From Paramecium sonneborni (lineage: Eukaryota > Ciliophora > Oligohymenophorea > Peniculida > Parameciidae): DNA of 64,000 bases. The notes beneath the pieces were generated by a model, which saw only the letters and a program-made list of their open reading frames with translations, made no database searches and was not told the origin of the DNA. Position numbers and translations under genes: made by a program. Location: contig CAJJDN010000134.1 in the NCBI GenBank assembly GCA_905182985.1, positions 14,749 through 78,748 of the forward strand. The letters are read 5' to 3'. Position 1 is the first letter of the stretch. The number at the start of each line of letters is the position of its first letter. Below, one piece after another: positions 14,380 through 28,525 of this stretch.

Positions 14380-16086
14380 TTAATAGAATTTAAGTTATCA
14401 AATATTTTATTTTATCAATCAATTCTTTATTAATTTTTCATTTTTTTAATTAAATATAAAGAAAGTTATTTCCTATTGAAAGCAATTTTACTATTTTTTA
14501 AAAAGATTATAATAAATAAATATTTATCATTTACTTCATCTTACAATTATACAAAAGTAACAACAATGTTTCTTTAAATTATTAAGAATTTATGATAATA
14601 TTTTTCATAATTATAAGAATGATCCTATATGCAGAATTAATTAAATTTAGATTTAAGTTTACCTATTGAAGTAAAAATATAAAAAATAATTTATAAGTAT
14701 CAATTTAAAACAGAATGTAATAAATGGAAATTTGCCAAAATATCTTTTTCAGTGGTCTTATTCTTTATATTTATAAGATTTTTAAAACCAGAGGCAAAGA
14801 ATCGTTTAATTTAATGAAAATTATAGATATCATTTTGAAAAGAAAGGAACTACATCAAAATAGTTTCTTGATCGTGTTCAACTTTAAAAAAAGTCTTCAA
14901 ATAAATCTATATTCTAAAATTTATTTATATTTAATTTTCGATCCATCATTCTATTTTTTTATTTTATTCTAATAATTTATTAAACATATTATTATAATTT
15001 TTAATATAAATTTTTATTCATAATAGTTAACAACCACAGTTAAATTGAAAAAATAAAATAATTTAAGTTCAAAACTAAAATTTTAGCAGGCTAAGTTATT
15101 TTTTTTTCTGTTAGATAGCTAAATTTGATTGCCACAAAAATTTTGTAAATTTTACATCGTTTAATAAAAATTGAAAAGATAAATAATAAAAATTTATTGA
15201 AATCTTTTGGATCTCAGATGTAAGAAGATCGAAGAGAAGAATATTTATGAATATAGGACTGAGGGTCACTTCTTTTTTTGAAGAGAAAAAAAGTTAGTTA
15301 AATGTTTTTTAATAATCCCCAATCTTTATAGGTATTTTTCTTTAACTTTACTAATAATATGTAAATAGATTTAGCTGTAAAATTTTTTCAATATATTTAA
15401 TTATTTTATAAACTTTTATAATAATAAACATTTAAGATCTCAATTAATTATATCTCAAATGTATTTGATGATAATTTTGAAAAAAAAATCATCAAATTTA
15501 TTTTAATATATTGTTATAAGTATTTTAATAGATGACTACAAATATATTTTCTTCATACTATCCCTTCTTATAATTCCATTAACTTTTTAAATATGAGTTG
15601 TGTCTATTATATCTAAAAAAATTGACTGTTTAAATTTTAGACTCAATCTAATTCAAATCTGATTGAATACCAAGGATATTCAACGAAAAAAATTTCAAAG
15701 GGCTTTTTAATAATATTAGATAAAAAGAGATTAATTATTGTTTTTTGGTTCATCTGTTATCTAAATATATTAAATATGTGATAGAAATAGGAAAAATGAT
15801 ATTATGTTATTGAGAATACTAAAACAATAAGAAAGACATATTTTAGTGAGAATAAGACTAGATTAGATAGTTAATAAATAAATTATGTTAAAAATATTGA
15901 GAGAATGTTAATGATTTATTAAATTAAGATTTAATAAAAAAAATATCTTATAAATATTTAAATTTCTTTTGGAGGGAATTAGATGCATTTTTCATAAATT
16001 TGAATTTAATTTATAAAAGATAGTAAATAACATTATTAAGTTGGAAAAAGGAAATGAATATAATATTGGATTTAAGATAATTCTTT
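14380..16086. other. No confident gene; ambiguous open frames at 14.5-15.1 kb
   Basis: All three forward frames are open for long runs between 14,500 and 15,160 because TAA/TAG are sense. One frame (ATG 14,634 region) gives a short protein with a single hydrophobic segment; another gives a Gln/Lys-rich chain. Neither has a convincing exon structure. From 15,160 to 16,086 I see nothing coding. Confidence 0.35.
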
Positions 16087-17002
16087 TCATTCATATACCT
16101 TTGTATAATCTGATCTATTTGTATTTTCTGGATGACAGCATAGACAACATGTTAATACAAGAAATGCACCAAAAAGGATTGCGAAAATAATGAAAAATAT
16201 ATTAGATGTCGTTATGGTTGATTATATTTTATCTACTAATGCTTAAAAACATGGTCGACTTAAGTTATATATTATTTAATTACTTCGGACTTACACCAGA
16301 ATTAACATCACTAAATAATTTAATAGGATATCCTTTACACCATCCAGAACAATCTAAGCTTTCTTCAAATGATTACAAAGTATTTGCCAATTCCTTATCT
16401 AAGGTTTAGATTTAAGGGCATTATTGGAATCTTATAGGCTAATAAATATATATTTCTCAATTTTTTACTTTTTTGTCATCATCCTTTGAAGATTTTTATA
16501 TATAATTTTGAAGTTCTGGAGTAATGTCCTTTTTATAATAGCATTCACAACCATCTTTACATAAGTATTGATTAGCAGAAATATAAAGTTGGTCATCTTC
16601 AATACCAGTACATCCATTTGAACCAGCAAAATCAGTTAAAGCAGAAGCTAAAGTAAAGACGAAAACTAATATAAGGAAAAGGGTAAAACAACAACAGTTT
16701 CCTACATTAAAACAAGTAAGTAAACATTTGTTTTTTTTTCTAGCTCCTATTATACCTGCTATTGCAATTGCCATAATCAACACTGCTATTAACCAACTAA
16801 CTAATATTGGTATTGTAAATGATATATCAACCTACAATATAATAAAAATTTTAACCCCATTCTAACTTTTAATTTCCTCATTTAGTTGAGATCCTACTAC
16901 TGAAAACATTATAGCTCCTATTACACCCAAAATTCCAATTACTAACGTAAACCAACCAGCAACTTAAATTGCAGTCTTTAGAATAGGAAAAGGTAAGCAC
17001 AT
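16087..17002 (-). CDS. Tetraspanin-like four-TM protein
   Basis: Begins MCLPFPILK at 17002. Two hydrophobic helices follow (IGILGVIGAI; LIMAIAIAGIIGA), then a third after a CCC cluster, a large Cys-rich extracellular loop with CSGWCKG, and a fourth helix running into the cytoplasmic motif CCLCCHPENT. It ends at TGA 16087-16089. Introns at 16439-16468 (30 nt, contains TGA) and 16259-16283 (25 nt, AAG end) join the loop to the last helix; a third, in-frame 24-nt intron at 16832-16855 is possible. That gives 278 or 286 aa. The layout is that of tetraspanins, which organise membrane microdomains. The forward-strand ORF at 16206 is its shadow. Confidence 0.75.
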
Positions 17003-17840
17003 TTTTATAAATTTTTATTTATCATTTATTTAGAATTCTATCATTCACATTTATATCTAAAAATATATACTAAAATCTCTTAATTTCATTCCACAAAATA
17101 TAAATTCATAAATTTATCAATTAAATTTAATATAAAATTCTAAAAATTCAAAGTTTTATCAACTTACAGTTTTGAATTGATAAATACTAATTCGAATATT
17201 ATAAAAATAGATTGTATTCTGTATTCTGATAATCCTCAAGCAGTCTATTATAATTTATAATTGAATTAACCCACAACTCTATTAGACAATTTTACATAAA
17301 GCTGTAATATTATATTAATCTATGGATTTATATTTAATACTTTATTTTGACAAATTAGTTCTTCCTAAAATTAAAATTTTTTATAAGCTATTTGCAATCA
17401 ATCCATAATTTCTCATGAAAAATAATGGAATTTATTTTTACACTCCATATCAAACAATCAAAAATCATTACAAAACTAAGCAAACTATTTTAATGTTAAT
17501 ATATATTCTTAACCATTTTTAAACTACAAATATCTGCATTATTACTAAGTTATTTTAAAATCAATATATTTATAAACTACAAATTTAATTAACTCCATTT
17601 TCAATAATAACACTATTAAAGTGATAATTTCATATTAAGATTAGATAAAAAGAAATAAGAAATAAAAAATTTCATCTAATCTCTTTTGAATCAAAATAAT
17701 ATATATGTAATTTAATAGAATATAAATAAGGATTTTATAATAATTATTTTGATCAAATAGAGAAAATAAAAATAGATAAACAATGTAACTACATATAAAA
17801 TTGATTAGAATAGAATATTATAATAATAAAATTTACAAAA
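17003..17840. other. No gene seen
   Basis: Very AT-rich sequence upstream of the tetraspanin-like gene and downstream of the GPCR-PIPK relic. No frame holds a convincing protein; presumably flanking and promoter sequence. Confidence 0.4.
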
Positions 17841-19990
17841 TTGTCTTAAAATCAATAAGGATCAATATTACCATTAAGAACTATTGGGAAATATTTTTCT
17901 AAAATCTTTTATGCATTGCACTCTTATAAATAATCAATAATGGCATATATAATAATAAATACTTATAGGGTATCAGCATAATAAGATGAAAAGTTATTAG
18001 AAATCTAAGAATATGATGATATTGAATTACAACAGATTCCTTGATATGGGTATTAGTCTAAGAATTAGAATACCAATCAATTATAATAATCAATTAATTT
18101 GATTCTAACAAAAAAGTCAAAATCATTAATTAAAGATTTCTTCTATCTCTCTTTATATTATATTGGTATTTGTAATTATTATTATAAAGTTTAGAAATCA
18201 ATGTCTTTTAATTTAATTTTCTTGATTTCCAAACATATTCTTTTAAGACTTCTTTGGAATTTATTTGTCCTTTGATATCATATATTCTTAAATTCTGATT
18301 CTATGCATAAATAATATTTTTCATATTTCTAGGATTTAAGACTTAAATAATTTAAAAATATTCTTTAAATTTTATCTAATTAACTTATAAATACCATATA
18401 TAGGTGAAATTACAGTATCTTTTTAATTTGAATGGATAAAGTTAGGAATAAGTTTTTATGATAATAACTAATTCTTAATCTGATAATTTTTTAATAATTA
18501 TTTTGTTATCATGAGTTAAAAGAAAAAACTCCCATCTGGTCCTTTAATTTTTTTAATTTTAATCCCGATTTAGAATAAGATCAAATCTTTTTCTCATAAT
18601 TTCAAAAAAATTGTTGGAGCATAAACTATCATTTTGGATTGTTTAAAATTAAAATTAATTCTAGCTGCTAATTTTATCTATATTTTATTTCTTCAAAAAT
18701 TCATCAATATTTAAATTACAAGGTAACTTTAATTTAGAAATTTCATTGCTAGCAATATATTCATTTATAATTATTAATCTGTATATTTTCTAAGAATTTA
18801 AATTTATTCAAATTTCATCTGATTGGATTAATTTTTCTATTAATCTGATTCACAAATAGCTCTAATACCAAAAATAACTTTATTAATTGAATCATATTTT
18901 AAATTTTAATAAATAGTTTCTAAAAAATTAGAATCATCTTATTCTAAAATGATAAATTATAAAGATTTACATAATTAAATTTTAATTTTAGGGTCATTTT
19001 ATCTTAAAAACTAACTCCAGGTAAACATAATTTAATTAAATTTCCAATAGTTATAAAAATTACGAGAATTCATTAATGAAAATATGAGCAATTAAATCCT
19101 GCTATAGTAAATGATATTACTTCAACTGTCCAAATTATACATGATCTAATAATATTAATTAAAATTATCTCTCTATTCTTTATATTTTTATCATCATTAG
19201 GATTGCATTTATGAAATATATCATTGTATATACTGAAATTGGAATATAATAAAATAAAAGTAGTATATTAGCAAAAAGAAAATCCTGAATGAAATTCAAA
19301 ACTACCAGTTTCCAAATATTGATAATCCATTATTATTTGTAGAATCTGCTATAATTGAAAAAGAAATCATTTTTATCAATGCTAATGAATTTCAAATCAT
19401 TTTAAATTTTGGAATCACTTTCATTGATTTTTTAAAGTTATCAATCATAAATAAATGCAAAATACTACATTATAAGATACTTCTCCAATTCTTGCAAATA
19501 TATTAAACATTCAATTTAATCTACAAAATGGATAAGAACTTCATGGATTATCCTTATAAATTTAATAATATATATACTTAATATTGCATCTGAATTGATA
19601 TAAAAATACTTTATCCTCAAACCTCTTTCCTGAATGAGGATATCTTATAAAACTGTATGTAATACATATTATACAAATAAATGCTAAGATGCTAATTTAT
19701 AATTAAATTCTTTTAATACAAATTATCAGAATTATATATTAATCTCATGGTTTGTCTTTATCTTTTCAAATAGTTCCTCATCTGTAAAATCATCGTAACA
19801 GTAAAAAACATCATTTTCACAATAACTACTTAAAACCTAGCCTATTTATAAAAAATAGAAAATGATTTTATCATTAATATATGTTAATATGTCAATATTC
19901 AAATCGTATTCATTTATCTATCTATAATATATTTTCTTTTATTTTTTTAATTTAAGAAATCATTTAATTTCTTATAGTTTTAATTGAGTC
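17840..19990 (-). pseudogene. Decayed GPCR-phosphatidylinositol-phosphate kinase (GPCR-PIPK) gene
   Basis: Read on the minus strand, the upstream half resembles a seven-helix receptor: an ectodomain ending FTDEELFEKI, a helix ISILAFICIICITYSF, then SSYPFCRLN, MFNIFARIGEVSYNVVFCIYL and further helices. The downstream half carries phosphatidylinositol-phosphate kinase landmarks in order: FEIMRKRFDL, FFLLTHDNKIIIKKLS (the F-LT-D--IIK-L motif), NLRIYDIKG (family: YDLKGS), LKDIDF, FLLESNQLIDY and IIDYLQECNAQK. These landmarks fall in different frames. In-frame TGAs occur, several where the receptor family expects Trp, and no intron set repairs them. Receptor-PIPK fusions are known from Dictyostelium (RpkA) and oomycetes. 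I infer a dead ciliate member. Confidence 0.68.
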
Positions 19991-20934
19991 CTTATTTTAA
20001 TAATCAATTATAATAATTATACAATTTTTAATAAGAAATGACATAACATGACCATATAATTAAAATTACAGAGTTTATAATTCGATCAAAATCATTAATA
20101 ATAATTAGTCATAATCCAAATTATTTATTGATATTGAACTTTAATAATTATGATATTCATAATTATTAGTAATTTCTCTTATTCAAAATTTAATTCTTAT
20201 TATATCAATAGCAGATTTCTAAAAAGTCAAAATTAAAAATGAGAAATTGTTTAAATGATAACATTATTATTTCTATTTTTTCTTAGATTCAATTTAAAAT
20301 CCTTCATTCATCCCTCTTAACCTTTTATTTTAGGTATTTTTTAATTTTAGTGAGATAATTTCTTTATTTTTGGTATTGTTAATAGTAAAATAAAAAATGA
20401 TATGGTTTTAGTTTATTATTACCTATTATCATTTAATAAATAGATATATGATTCTATGAAGTTCTGATTATTAGTTAGAATACGTTTAAAGTAATAGGTT
20501 ACTTTGATTTATGTTAATGTCCTATAAAGTTTAGATAAATACATTTTAAATAAAAGTTAATTATTTAAAACAAATCTAGAGTTATTAGGGTTGTTGTAAG
20601 AAACAATTATAAAAATGTAATTTTTGTATTGGATATAAAGTTGCATATAATTTAAGTTAATAATATACAACTATGAATTTATTGTAATATTATTTTTTAG
20701 TGAGTTTTTTAAGTTATCTGTAAGTGTTGTTAGAGATTATTAGTTATGTTAAGGACATAATATATAGATGATAAGATATAATTAAATTTGGGTGGAAATA
20801 TATTTGATTATAGATATAAATGGATTAAAATTAGAAAATAATTAGATCGGTAATTGATGGATTAATGGAATAATGATATTTAAATAGGATTTGATAAATG
20901 AAACAGTTAATTATATTATATTAAAAATATACTT
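19991..20934. other. Intergenic, no gene seen
   Basis: AT-rich spacer between the divergent receptor-kinase relic and the large LRR gene. The plus strand has scattered short open stretches but no protein-like frame. Confidence 0.4.
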
Positions 20935-23900
20935 ATGTAAAGTATATTGAATGCAGGAGTATAAAAAATAACAGAAGGAGTAAATGATGGGCTTAATAGA
21001 GGACTTTCTCGAACATTTAGTAAAAGAGTTCACAATTAAAAAGGAGAGAAAAAAGGGTAAAGAAAAGTGAAGTTCACTTTCAAACCTGAATTGCCTTTGG
21101 AAGTGTAATTTAATAAATTATATGTATGTTGATGTTAATTTTAAGGACTATTGCGATAATCATAATCGTAGAAGACTATAAATAAAAGGATTTAAAGGTA
21201 CATTTAAGATAGAAAATTGGATTAATATTGAAACTAAATTACGTAGTTTAGAAGGGTTAAAAGGAATAGGATTTGTAGATACATAGTTAGATAAAGCTCA
21301 TTTAGATGTATTAAGTAGTTGGATTTCATGGGTTGAACCATAAAAATTAATCATTGAATTATAACAGAATGAACTAGATAATGAAGATTGTGCTGATTTT
21401 CTTTATTTTTTATTTGAAAGAAACATTGATGTTCGTAGTGTAAATATATAAAATATCATAGATATATATTATGGGTAATCCAGGAATCTATAAAGGAGTC
21501 CTATTAAAAGAATTATAACAATATTTAATAAAAAAATTTGAGAAAAATATGATACATTATTATAAATTGATTAAAAATAAATAAGCATTTTCAATTGCTA
21601 TTATTAGATTATTAAGAAATAAAAGTGATGAATAAATATAAAAAAGAATCAAAAGAGCAGAAAGTAAAATTGATTAAACCTAATATTACAAACTAATTCT
21701 TAAAAATTGTTTTACTGATAAAAATTGGAAAGGTTTTCAAGATCTAATTTAAACCACTTATAAAGAAGATAATTTAGAATAATTAACTTATCTAGATATT
21801 AGTAATAATTACTTAGGTACTTAAAATGCATTTAATAATATGTGTGCATCAATGTCATCTGCAAAAGGTTTACTGGTTCTTAAAATTGCCAATTAACCTT
21901 TAATTCATAATTCTTAAACTGTTGAATTATTAATGGGAAACAGATATGATAATCTAAAACTTAGAGAACTTGATATTTCTGATAATAAAGATATTTTAGA
22001 AAAAACATTCAAAGCATTATCAGATAATATATTTAAATAATGTAAGATAATTTCATTCACAGGAAGTATGCCTCAATAATTATCAACATTATTTAAATTG
22101 TTTGTTTTCACCGAGGCATTTGCTGATAAAACTAAAGAAAGTAAATAACTATACAGAGAAAGTATATTATTAAATTTATCATTTTAGAAAAAAAATATAG
22201 AAAAGATTATCTATAGGTTTTAGATTTGAGTAGTGTTGAAAACTATAATAGACATGATTTAGTTGAGAAACTATTAATTAATACAGTATTCACTGAATTT
22301 ACTAATATTAGTACATTACGTATTTTATTATTTATTATAATTAAGATGTATAAAATTTTGATGTTGGAAGATGCTAAGCTTATATTAAAGCTAAAAGGAA
22401 ATTTATAACTTATATGGAAAAGAAGAAAAAAGAAGATCCATTTTTTAGTAATTACAAACTTCCTTTAAAACATATAGTTTATCCTAAATAATCTTATAGA
22501 ATGGAAATTTAAACTAAAAAAGAATTCTTTTTAGAATACATGTTTACAGAAAAAGGTAGTATTGTTGAAATAGAATCAATTGAAATATAAGCAAATACAT
22601 TTAGATAGTCAAATAGAGCAGAAGGTTTGCAAGAAGCATGTAATGAAATTAATGAGAAAACAAAAAATAATCCAGATATTAGATACACTATTAAGAAAAT
22701 ATCTATGAATGAGGGAGATTATTAAATGGATTTTAATACAATTAAATGTTATTTATGTTAGAAATCAGTCTAATTAGAAGAATTCAGCTATTTTAATGAT
22801 TCAATGATATTTGAATGGAATTCTTGGTATGAAGAAATTATTTCATATTGTTCTTAATTAAAAGATTATTAATATCATAGTTTAAAAATACTAAAACTTT
22901 AAAATGTTTCAGATATTAATATTGAAATCAATTAATTTGTTGAATTGTTTATATTTAATCCTAAAATTTAACTTAAAGAATTATAAGTGGTTGATATCTA
23001 AACAAACAATAATAGTGAAAATAGAGAATCTTTAAAAAATGCAGTCTAAAAGGCACAAAATGTTAGTTTATAAAAGTTATACTTAGGACCATTATAATAG
23101 ACAGAAGGAGAAGAAATATTTTTTGAATATGTAATTTTTAATAATAATGTAAATTTACTAAGTTTAACCTTAACAAATATCAAAATTATTTAACATTTGG
23201 ATACAATTGAAAAATTAATAAAAAATAATTCAGTTGGTAATTAACCACTTAGATATTTGACTTATCTTGAAATAGATAAAATTGATATAGAAAAAAAAGA
23301 AGATTGGAAAAGGTTTCTTAGTATTTTTTTCATCAATTAAAAATCAACTTTATAAACTTTAAAAATAAAAGATAAAGTACTTAACTAATAATTTTCAGAT
23401 GCACTTAATTAATTATTATTACCATATGAATAAGAAGTTATTAAATAAAAATAAGAATCTGGAGAAATGGAGGGAAACACTAATAAATTTAATATACTTT
23501 CTTAAACATCAAATATGCTTTCTTAATTATAAAATATGCCTTCTTAATCATAAGATGAAAGTGTATTATTACCATTTACATTAAGAGAATTACATTATGA
23601 AAATTGCACTATTTAAGATGATATTTTTAGCGGATTTTTAGTAATATGTGAATTAAATAATCTATCTATTATTAATTGTTAAGAGTTTGATCTTGGTATT
23701 AAAAAGACCAGAGAAATAATTAAGAGTCTATAATTAGAAGAATATTATTCATATAAAATTAAAAAATTCTCATGTGAAAGAACTAAGATTTCAGATGTGA
23801 CAACATTTAAATCATTAATTGAAGTGATTGTCTTAAATTAAAATAGATAATTATTAGAATATCTTAATTTAGATAATTGTTAATTAAATGATGAAATGAT

Positions 23901-26900
23901 ATAAATCCTATCTAAGTAACTTCTTGTAATTAAAGAAGAATAAAAATTTTACAATAGAGTATTTCTTTTAAGAGATATTAATTTAAGTAACAATAATTAA
24001 TTATCTGCTAACTCATGGTTATAACTTTGGGATGTTTTATTAAATGAAAGTAAATTAGAAAAAAAAGAAGATGTTCCTGGATAATAATCAATCATTATTG
24101 CTAATCCATCATTACTATTAAGTACATTTGAAAAAGACAGAGATAATATTATTAATGAAACATAAAAAATTATAGAAACATCATAATTATTTTTAAAAGA
24201 AAAAACACTAAATAATTATAAATTGTTCACTCCTTAATTTCCAAAATAAATTACTCGTATTTTATTAAAAATGGATTTTCCAAATCTTAGTGATACTTAA
24301 TTAAAATTAGAATATTATCGATTAATTGTTGGTTTTATTATTCATCCTGAAAGTTAATTAATAAATTTAGAATTAGAAAACTTAAATATGATTGTATTTA
24401 TTAAAGCATGTTTAGAAGCATATGAATATTCTAAATTCTATTTAGAATAAGCATTAAAATAATCTAAATAAGATCATAAAAGTTAATTAAAATCAATTAA
24501 ATTTACAAATTTAAAAGCTAATGATCTTGAAAGCACTGAAAAATTTGTTTAAATGTTTCTATGTTCTAAATAAATAGAATTAAATAAACTATAAATATCT
24601 GGCTGTACTTAACCAATCATACATATAATCTTGTAGAACATCAATAGAAGAGATATTTATTATTTAGAAGAATTACTTCTACCAAATCTAGAAGAAACTT
24701 TAAATTTAGAAGATACAATTAATTATTTTTAATAGTTAATATTTTGTGAAAAAATGCCAATAAAAATACTTAACTGTTCTCCAAATTTAGCTGAGATGAA
24801 CGATGAAACAATTAGTAAATTTACATTTTCAAATATCAAAACAGAATAAATAACTCTAAAATATAAATAAGACACATCAAACAATGTAAAATAATATAGT
24901 TTTCTTCTATTTAAATTGATTTCATATGGATTATAAGAAATCACATTTGATTTAACTGATTGTACATCATTGCTTTAAGAAACTTTTAAATAGTTAAATG
25001 ATTTTGATAACTTAAATTTAAAGAAATTAATTTTCAAAGGAGATTTAAAAATTAATAAAAATTTATTTGAAAAACTATCTCTTTTATTTGGTAAACTAGA
25101 ATTAATTTAAGTGTAAAAATTACTTTTAGAGAATGAATTTGAAATATATGATATTTGTTAATTAATGGATGTACATAAAACTAACAATCTAAGATTTGAT
25201 ATAAAATAATTAACATGTAATAATCCAGGAGAATTTTTTAAGAAATTTGTTTTTAATATAAATGTAGGAATAACAGAGGTTGTTTTTAGAGATTATAATG
25301 TGTTGAAAAATAAGTTTGAAATATATGATCTAGGATAAAAAATAAGATATTTTAGTTTAAATATGGGTTTATTATATAATTCAAATGAATAATTAGATGT
25401 AAATGCATTATAAACAATAAGTTCAATGTTAATATATAATGAGTCTAGTAATTTAGAAGAATTAATATTACATTAATGTCATTTTAAGATAGCAGGAATA
25501 AAAGCACTTTGTTAACATTCTAATACTTTTAGAGAGAAAGTATAGAGTGAGGGAAGATAAAAAAATGCTCAATTGAAATTAAAACGTATAACTCTTTATT
25601 ATTCATTATATATTGGAGATGATGGAGCTGAATTATATAATAAAGAATTGTTATATTTTGAATATATAAATGTAGAAAGATTTGAAGTTTAAGTAACTAA
25701 TTGGAATGATGCAATGACAAATAGTTTATGTTTAGCTGCTTAAAATTGGTTGTAATTTTAAAAAGATTAAAAAAGAGAATACTAAACAAAATATCCACTA
25801 AAGTATTTAGATATAGGAAGAAATGAATTTGTAGATGAATAAGAATCTTGGTAGAATTTTTTAAAAACATTTGTTTTTACTGATAATACTCCTTATTTAG
25901 AAACATTAAATATACACTTTATGGCTTTGAATGATTTAAAGACAAGATATATTGTAAATGAAGCACTTTTATTCTTTTCAAAGAAATCATCAGACTATAA
26001 ATTTAATTTAAAGAAAATTAATTTTTCATAAAATAATTCATTAACTCATTTAGGATGGTAGAATTTATTTAAAAACTTTTTCTTTCATCCTAAAGTGTAT
26101 TTGGAAGAATTAAATATGATTAGTACTATGTTAGATAGTTAAATAAAATTAGATGTTATAGCTGAAGTAATAAGAAATAGAGCACTTGCATCTCCAAATA
26201 AAAAGGTTCCACTTCATACGTTTTTATGTTACAATGTTAGTCTTAAAGATTCAATTTCTAATTATTTATCAGAATAACCATAAAATTATAAACTTCCATA
26301 TGAATTACCAGTAGAAATAGAATATAACGATAGTTTAAACTTTGGATATTTTGATGGAGTTCCAGAATCCTATGGTGATATATTATAAATGTTTTAAAGA
26401 GTACTTACATTAAGATAGAAAATAGTCTATCTTAAAGATTGGAAACTTACAAAATCAAAATTTTCACCATATCATTTAAATATAAGTGATCATTATTTAA
26501 GAATTCTAAATTAATATTATGCTATGAAAGGAAATGACTTTGTTGATATTTATATAAGTTTACAATCTCTAGATAATTTTGCTAATTATTTTGGATACAT
26601 AATTGAATATCCAGGATCACCTTATCCATATAATTTATTATTCTAATAAAAAACTTATGATTTTTTAAAAGACAAACAATCTAATATATATAAAATAAAA
26701 ATCATTCAAACAGAATTTGCTGAATTAGAATAAATCAATTAAATCTAAATACTAAAAATATGGGAGAATATTAAACATCATAGTACTAGTATTGATTAAA
26801 TGTAAATAGAATATGATTTAAATGATGATCTAATAGATGAAATGTTTAAATAAGGTTATGATGAAAGAGATATCATATCTTTAATAAGAATTATACCTCC

Positions 26901-28525
26901 TTCTAAAATTAGAATACAAAACTCTCTAAGTATTTAAGCAATTAAAGGAATATATTCTATACTTTATGATACCTATTATTTTAAATATGCAATGATAAGT
27001 TATAGTTTTGATAATTTCCTCAACATTGGTATTGGATATTCCTTAAGAGAAATCTTTTATAATTATAATGCAACTGGACCAATACGTAGATTCATGAAAA
27101 TGTTTTTCTATAAATTCTTTAATTTCTTTGTCAAACCCACAAAGAAATATATATTTAATGATGAAGTAAAGCAACTAAACAATTATTTATCCTAATAAAA
27201 GTTTTACTTCTTCATTATAGTAATAACAAATATTCTATTTTTCGTAATAACTTTAGCTGGTCCCTATTTGCTTACATATAAATTAATAGATAGAGATCCA
27301 ACTTAATTAACTAAATCTTATATATGTACCAATGGAATCAGTAAAGAAGCATCATATTTATATTATGCTTTTGCTCTAGTCACACTGATAACAGAAGCAA
27401 TCTTATATTATAAAGTTGCCTAAATAGTTCCTCATCATACAGATAGAATTATTGTTAACAAGATAACATATCAAGAATAATAAGACAATCCAAATCCATA
27501 AAAAAATTTGGATTTTATTTAAGAAAAATTAGCCAATAAGATTCTTCCTGCATCTGAAGAGGATTCATAAAATATCTAAAAGAAATCATCTACTTAATAA
27601 TAGCCTTAAATGCTAGAAAATAGTGTATTCTCAAGAATGGCTACAGCTGTCAATAAAAGAATTACATCTGTTACTGGTAAATTTACATCTGCTGTTACTG
27701 CATAAGCTGAAGATTTCACTTAATCTAAATGGGGAACCTTTTTTAGTTATACCTTGACATTACTATCATCATAATTATTTAAATTCGATCTCTACAATGA
27801 TGTTGTATTCATTTTGAATGCCTACAATTGCGAAGAATTCATTGTCTTTGTTATAGCGCTTATTACTACTGCTTTCTCTTAAGGAATCTTTATCTTGTAT
27901 TTCCTTTATCTTATTGGTGTCAGAGTAGTTCAAACGTAAAAAACTGCTAAATTACTTTCAAGTAAATTTATTAATGATTTCTATGCTATCAGTTTTCTAG
28001 GTAGAAATGCAGCATTATCAGCACTTCTAGATACAACTGCTCCCTTTAATGTTATTATCATTCCCAACACAAGAATAGGAAGATATTTATTCCCTCATCA
28101 TGCTGGAAAAGCAATGAGTAATTTGGTTAAATCTTATTTCTTTTAATTTTTATGTGAAGATTTACCTTAAACTCTTTTATAAATGTACTTTATAGTCAGT
28201 CAAGCCATCAAAAGAACAAAAGAACTTCAAGTCTAAGTATACATTTCTATTTGTACTGCAATATTCACTGCCATATTATCATTTTATAAGTAATCTATAT
28301 CCTTTATTTTTTAGGTTTTTATCAATCAGACCCACCAATTTATTATAAGATGACTTTGATCTATTATCAGTCAAATTATCTAATGGATATAATTAATAAA
28401 TTTAACATGCCTTATAATAAGAACAAACTCAAATTTAAAGTTTTATTGATTTATACAATAATTCTGATCAAGAACTTGTCCAAATTGAATAATCATAAGA
28501 AGAAAGATAGTCTTTATTAAATTGA
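20935..28525 (+). CDS. Giant leucine-rich-repeat protein with C-terminal membrane module, 2489 aa
   Basis: ATG 20935 is the first in-frame start after a TGA at 20899. About 2,000 residues of irregular LRRs follow (units such as LTYLDISNNYLG, LRELDISDNK, LEYLNLDNCQL, LEELILHQC). Then comes a membrane region of several helices from about residue 2,060. It includes FLCEDLPQTLLQMYF, a motif like the ED-PQ---Q signature of XK-related proteins. A Gln-rich tail ends at TGA 28523-28525. Five introns keep the frame: 21124-21145 (AAG), 21440-21461, 22162-22187, 22320-22345 (AAG; a 23-nt alternative lies just downstream) and 28290-28314. The spliced length is an exact multiple of three. Likely a membrane-bound LRR scaffold; no specific function recognised. 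Confidence 0.82.

Noticed and set aside
16206..16409. Plus-strand ORF beginning MSLWLIIF
   Set aside because: Antisense to the last exons of the tetraspanin-like gene, whose CSGWCKG loop and CCLCCHP motif are clearly coding on the minus strand.
17840..19990. TGA read as Trp, making the receptor half an open gene
   Set aside because: TGA is the terminator of every other gene here, and the PIP-kinase half also needs frameshifts, so decay is the simpler reading.
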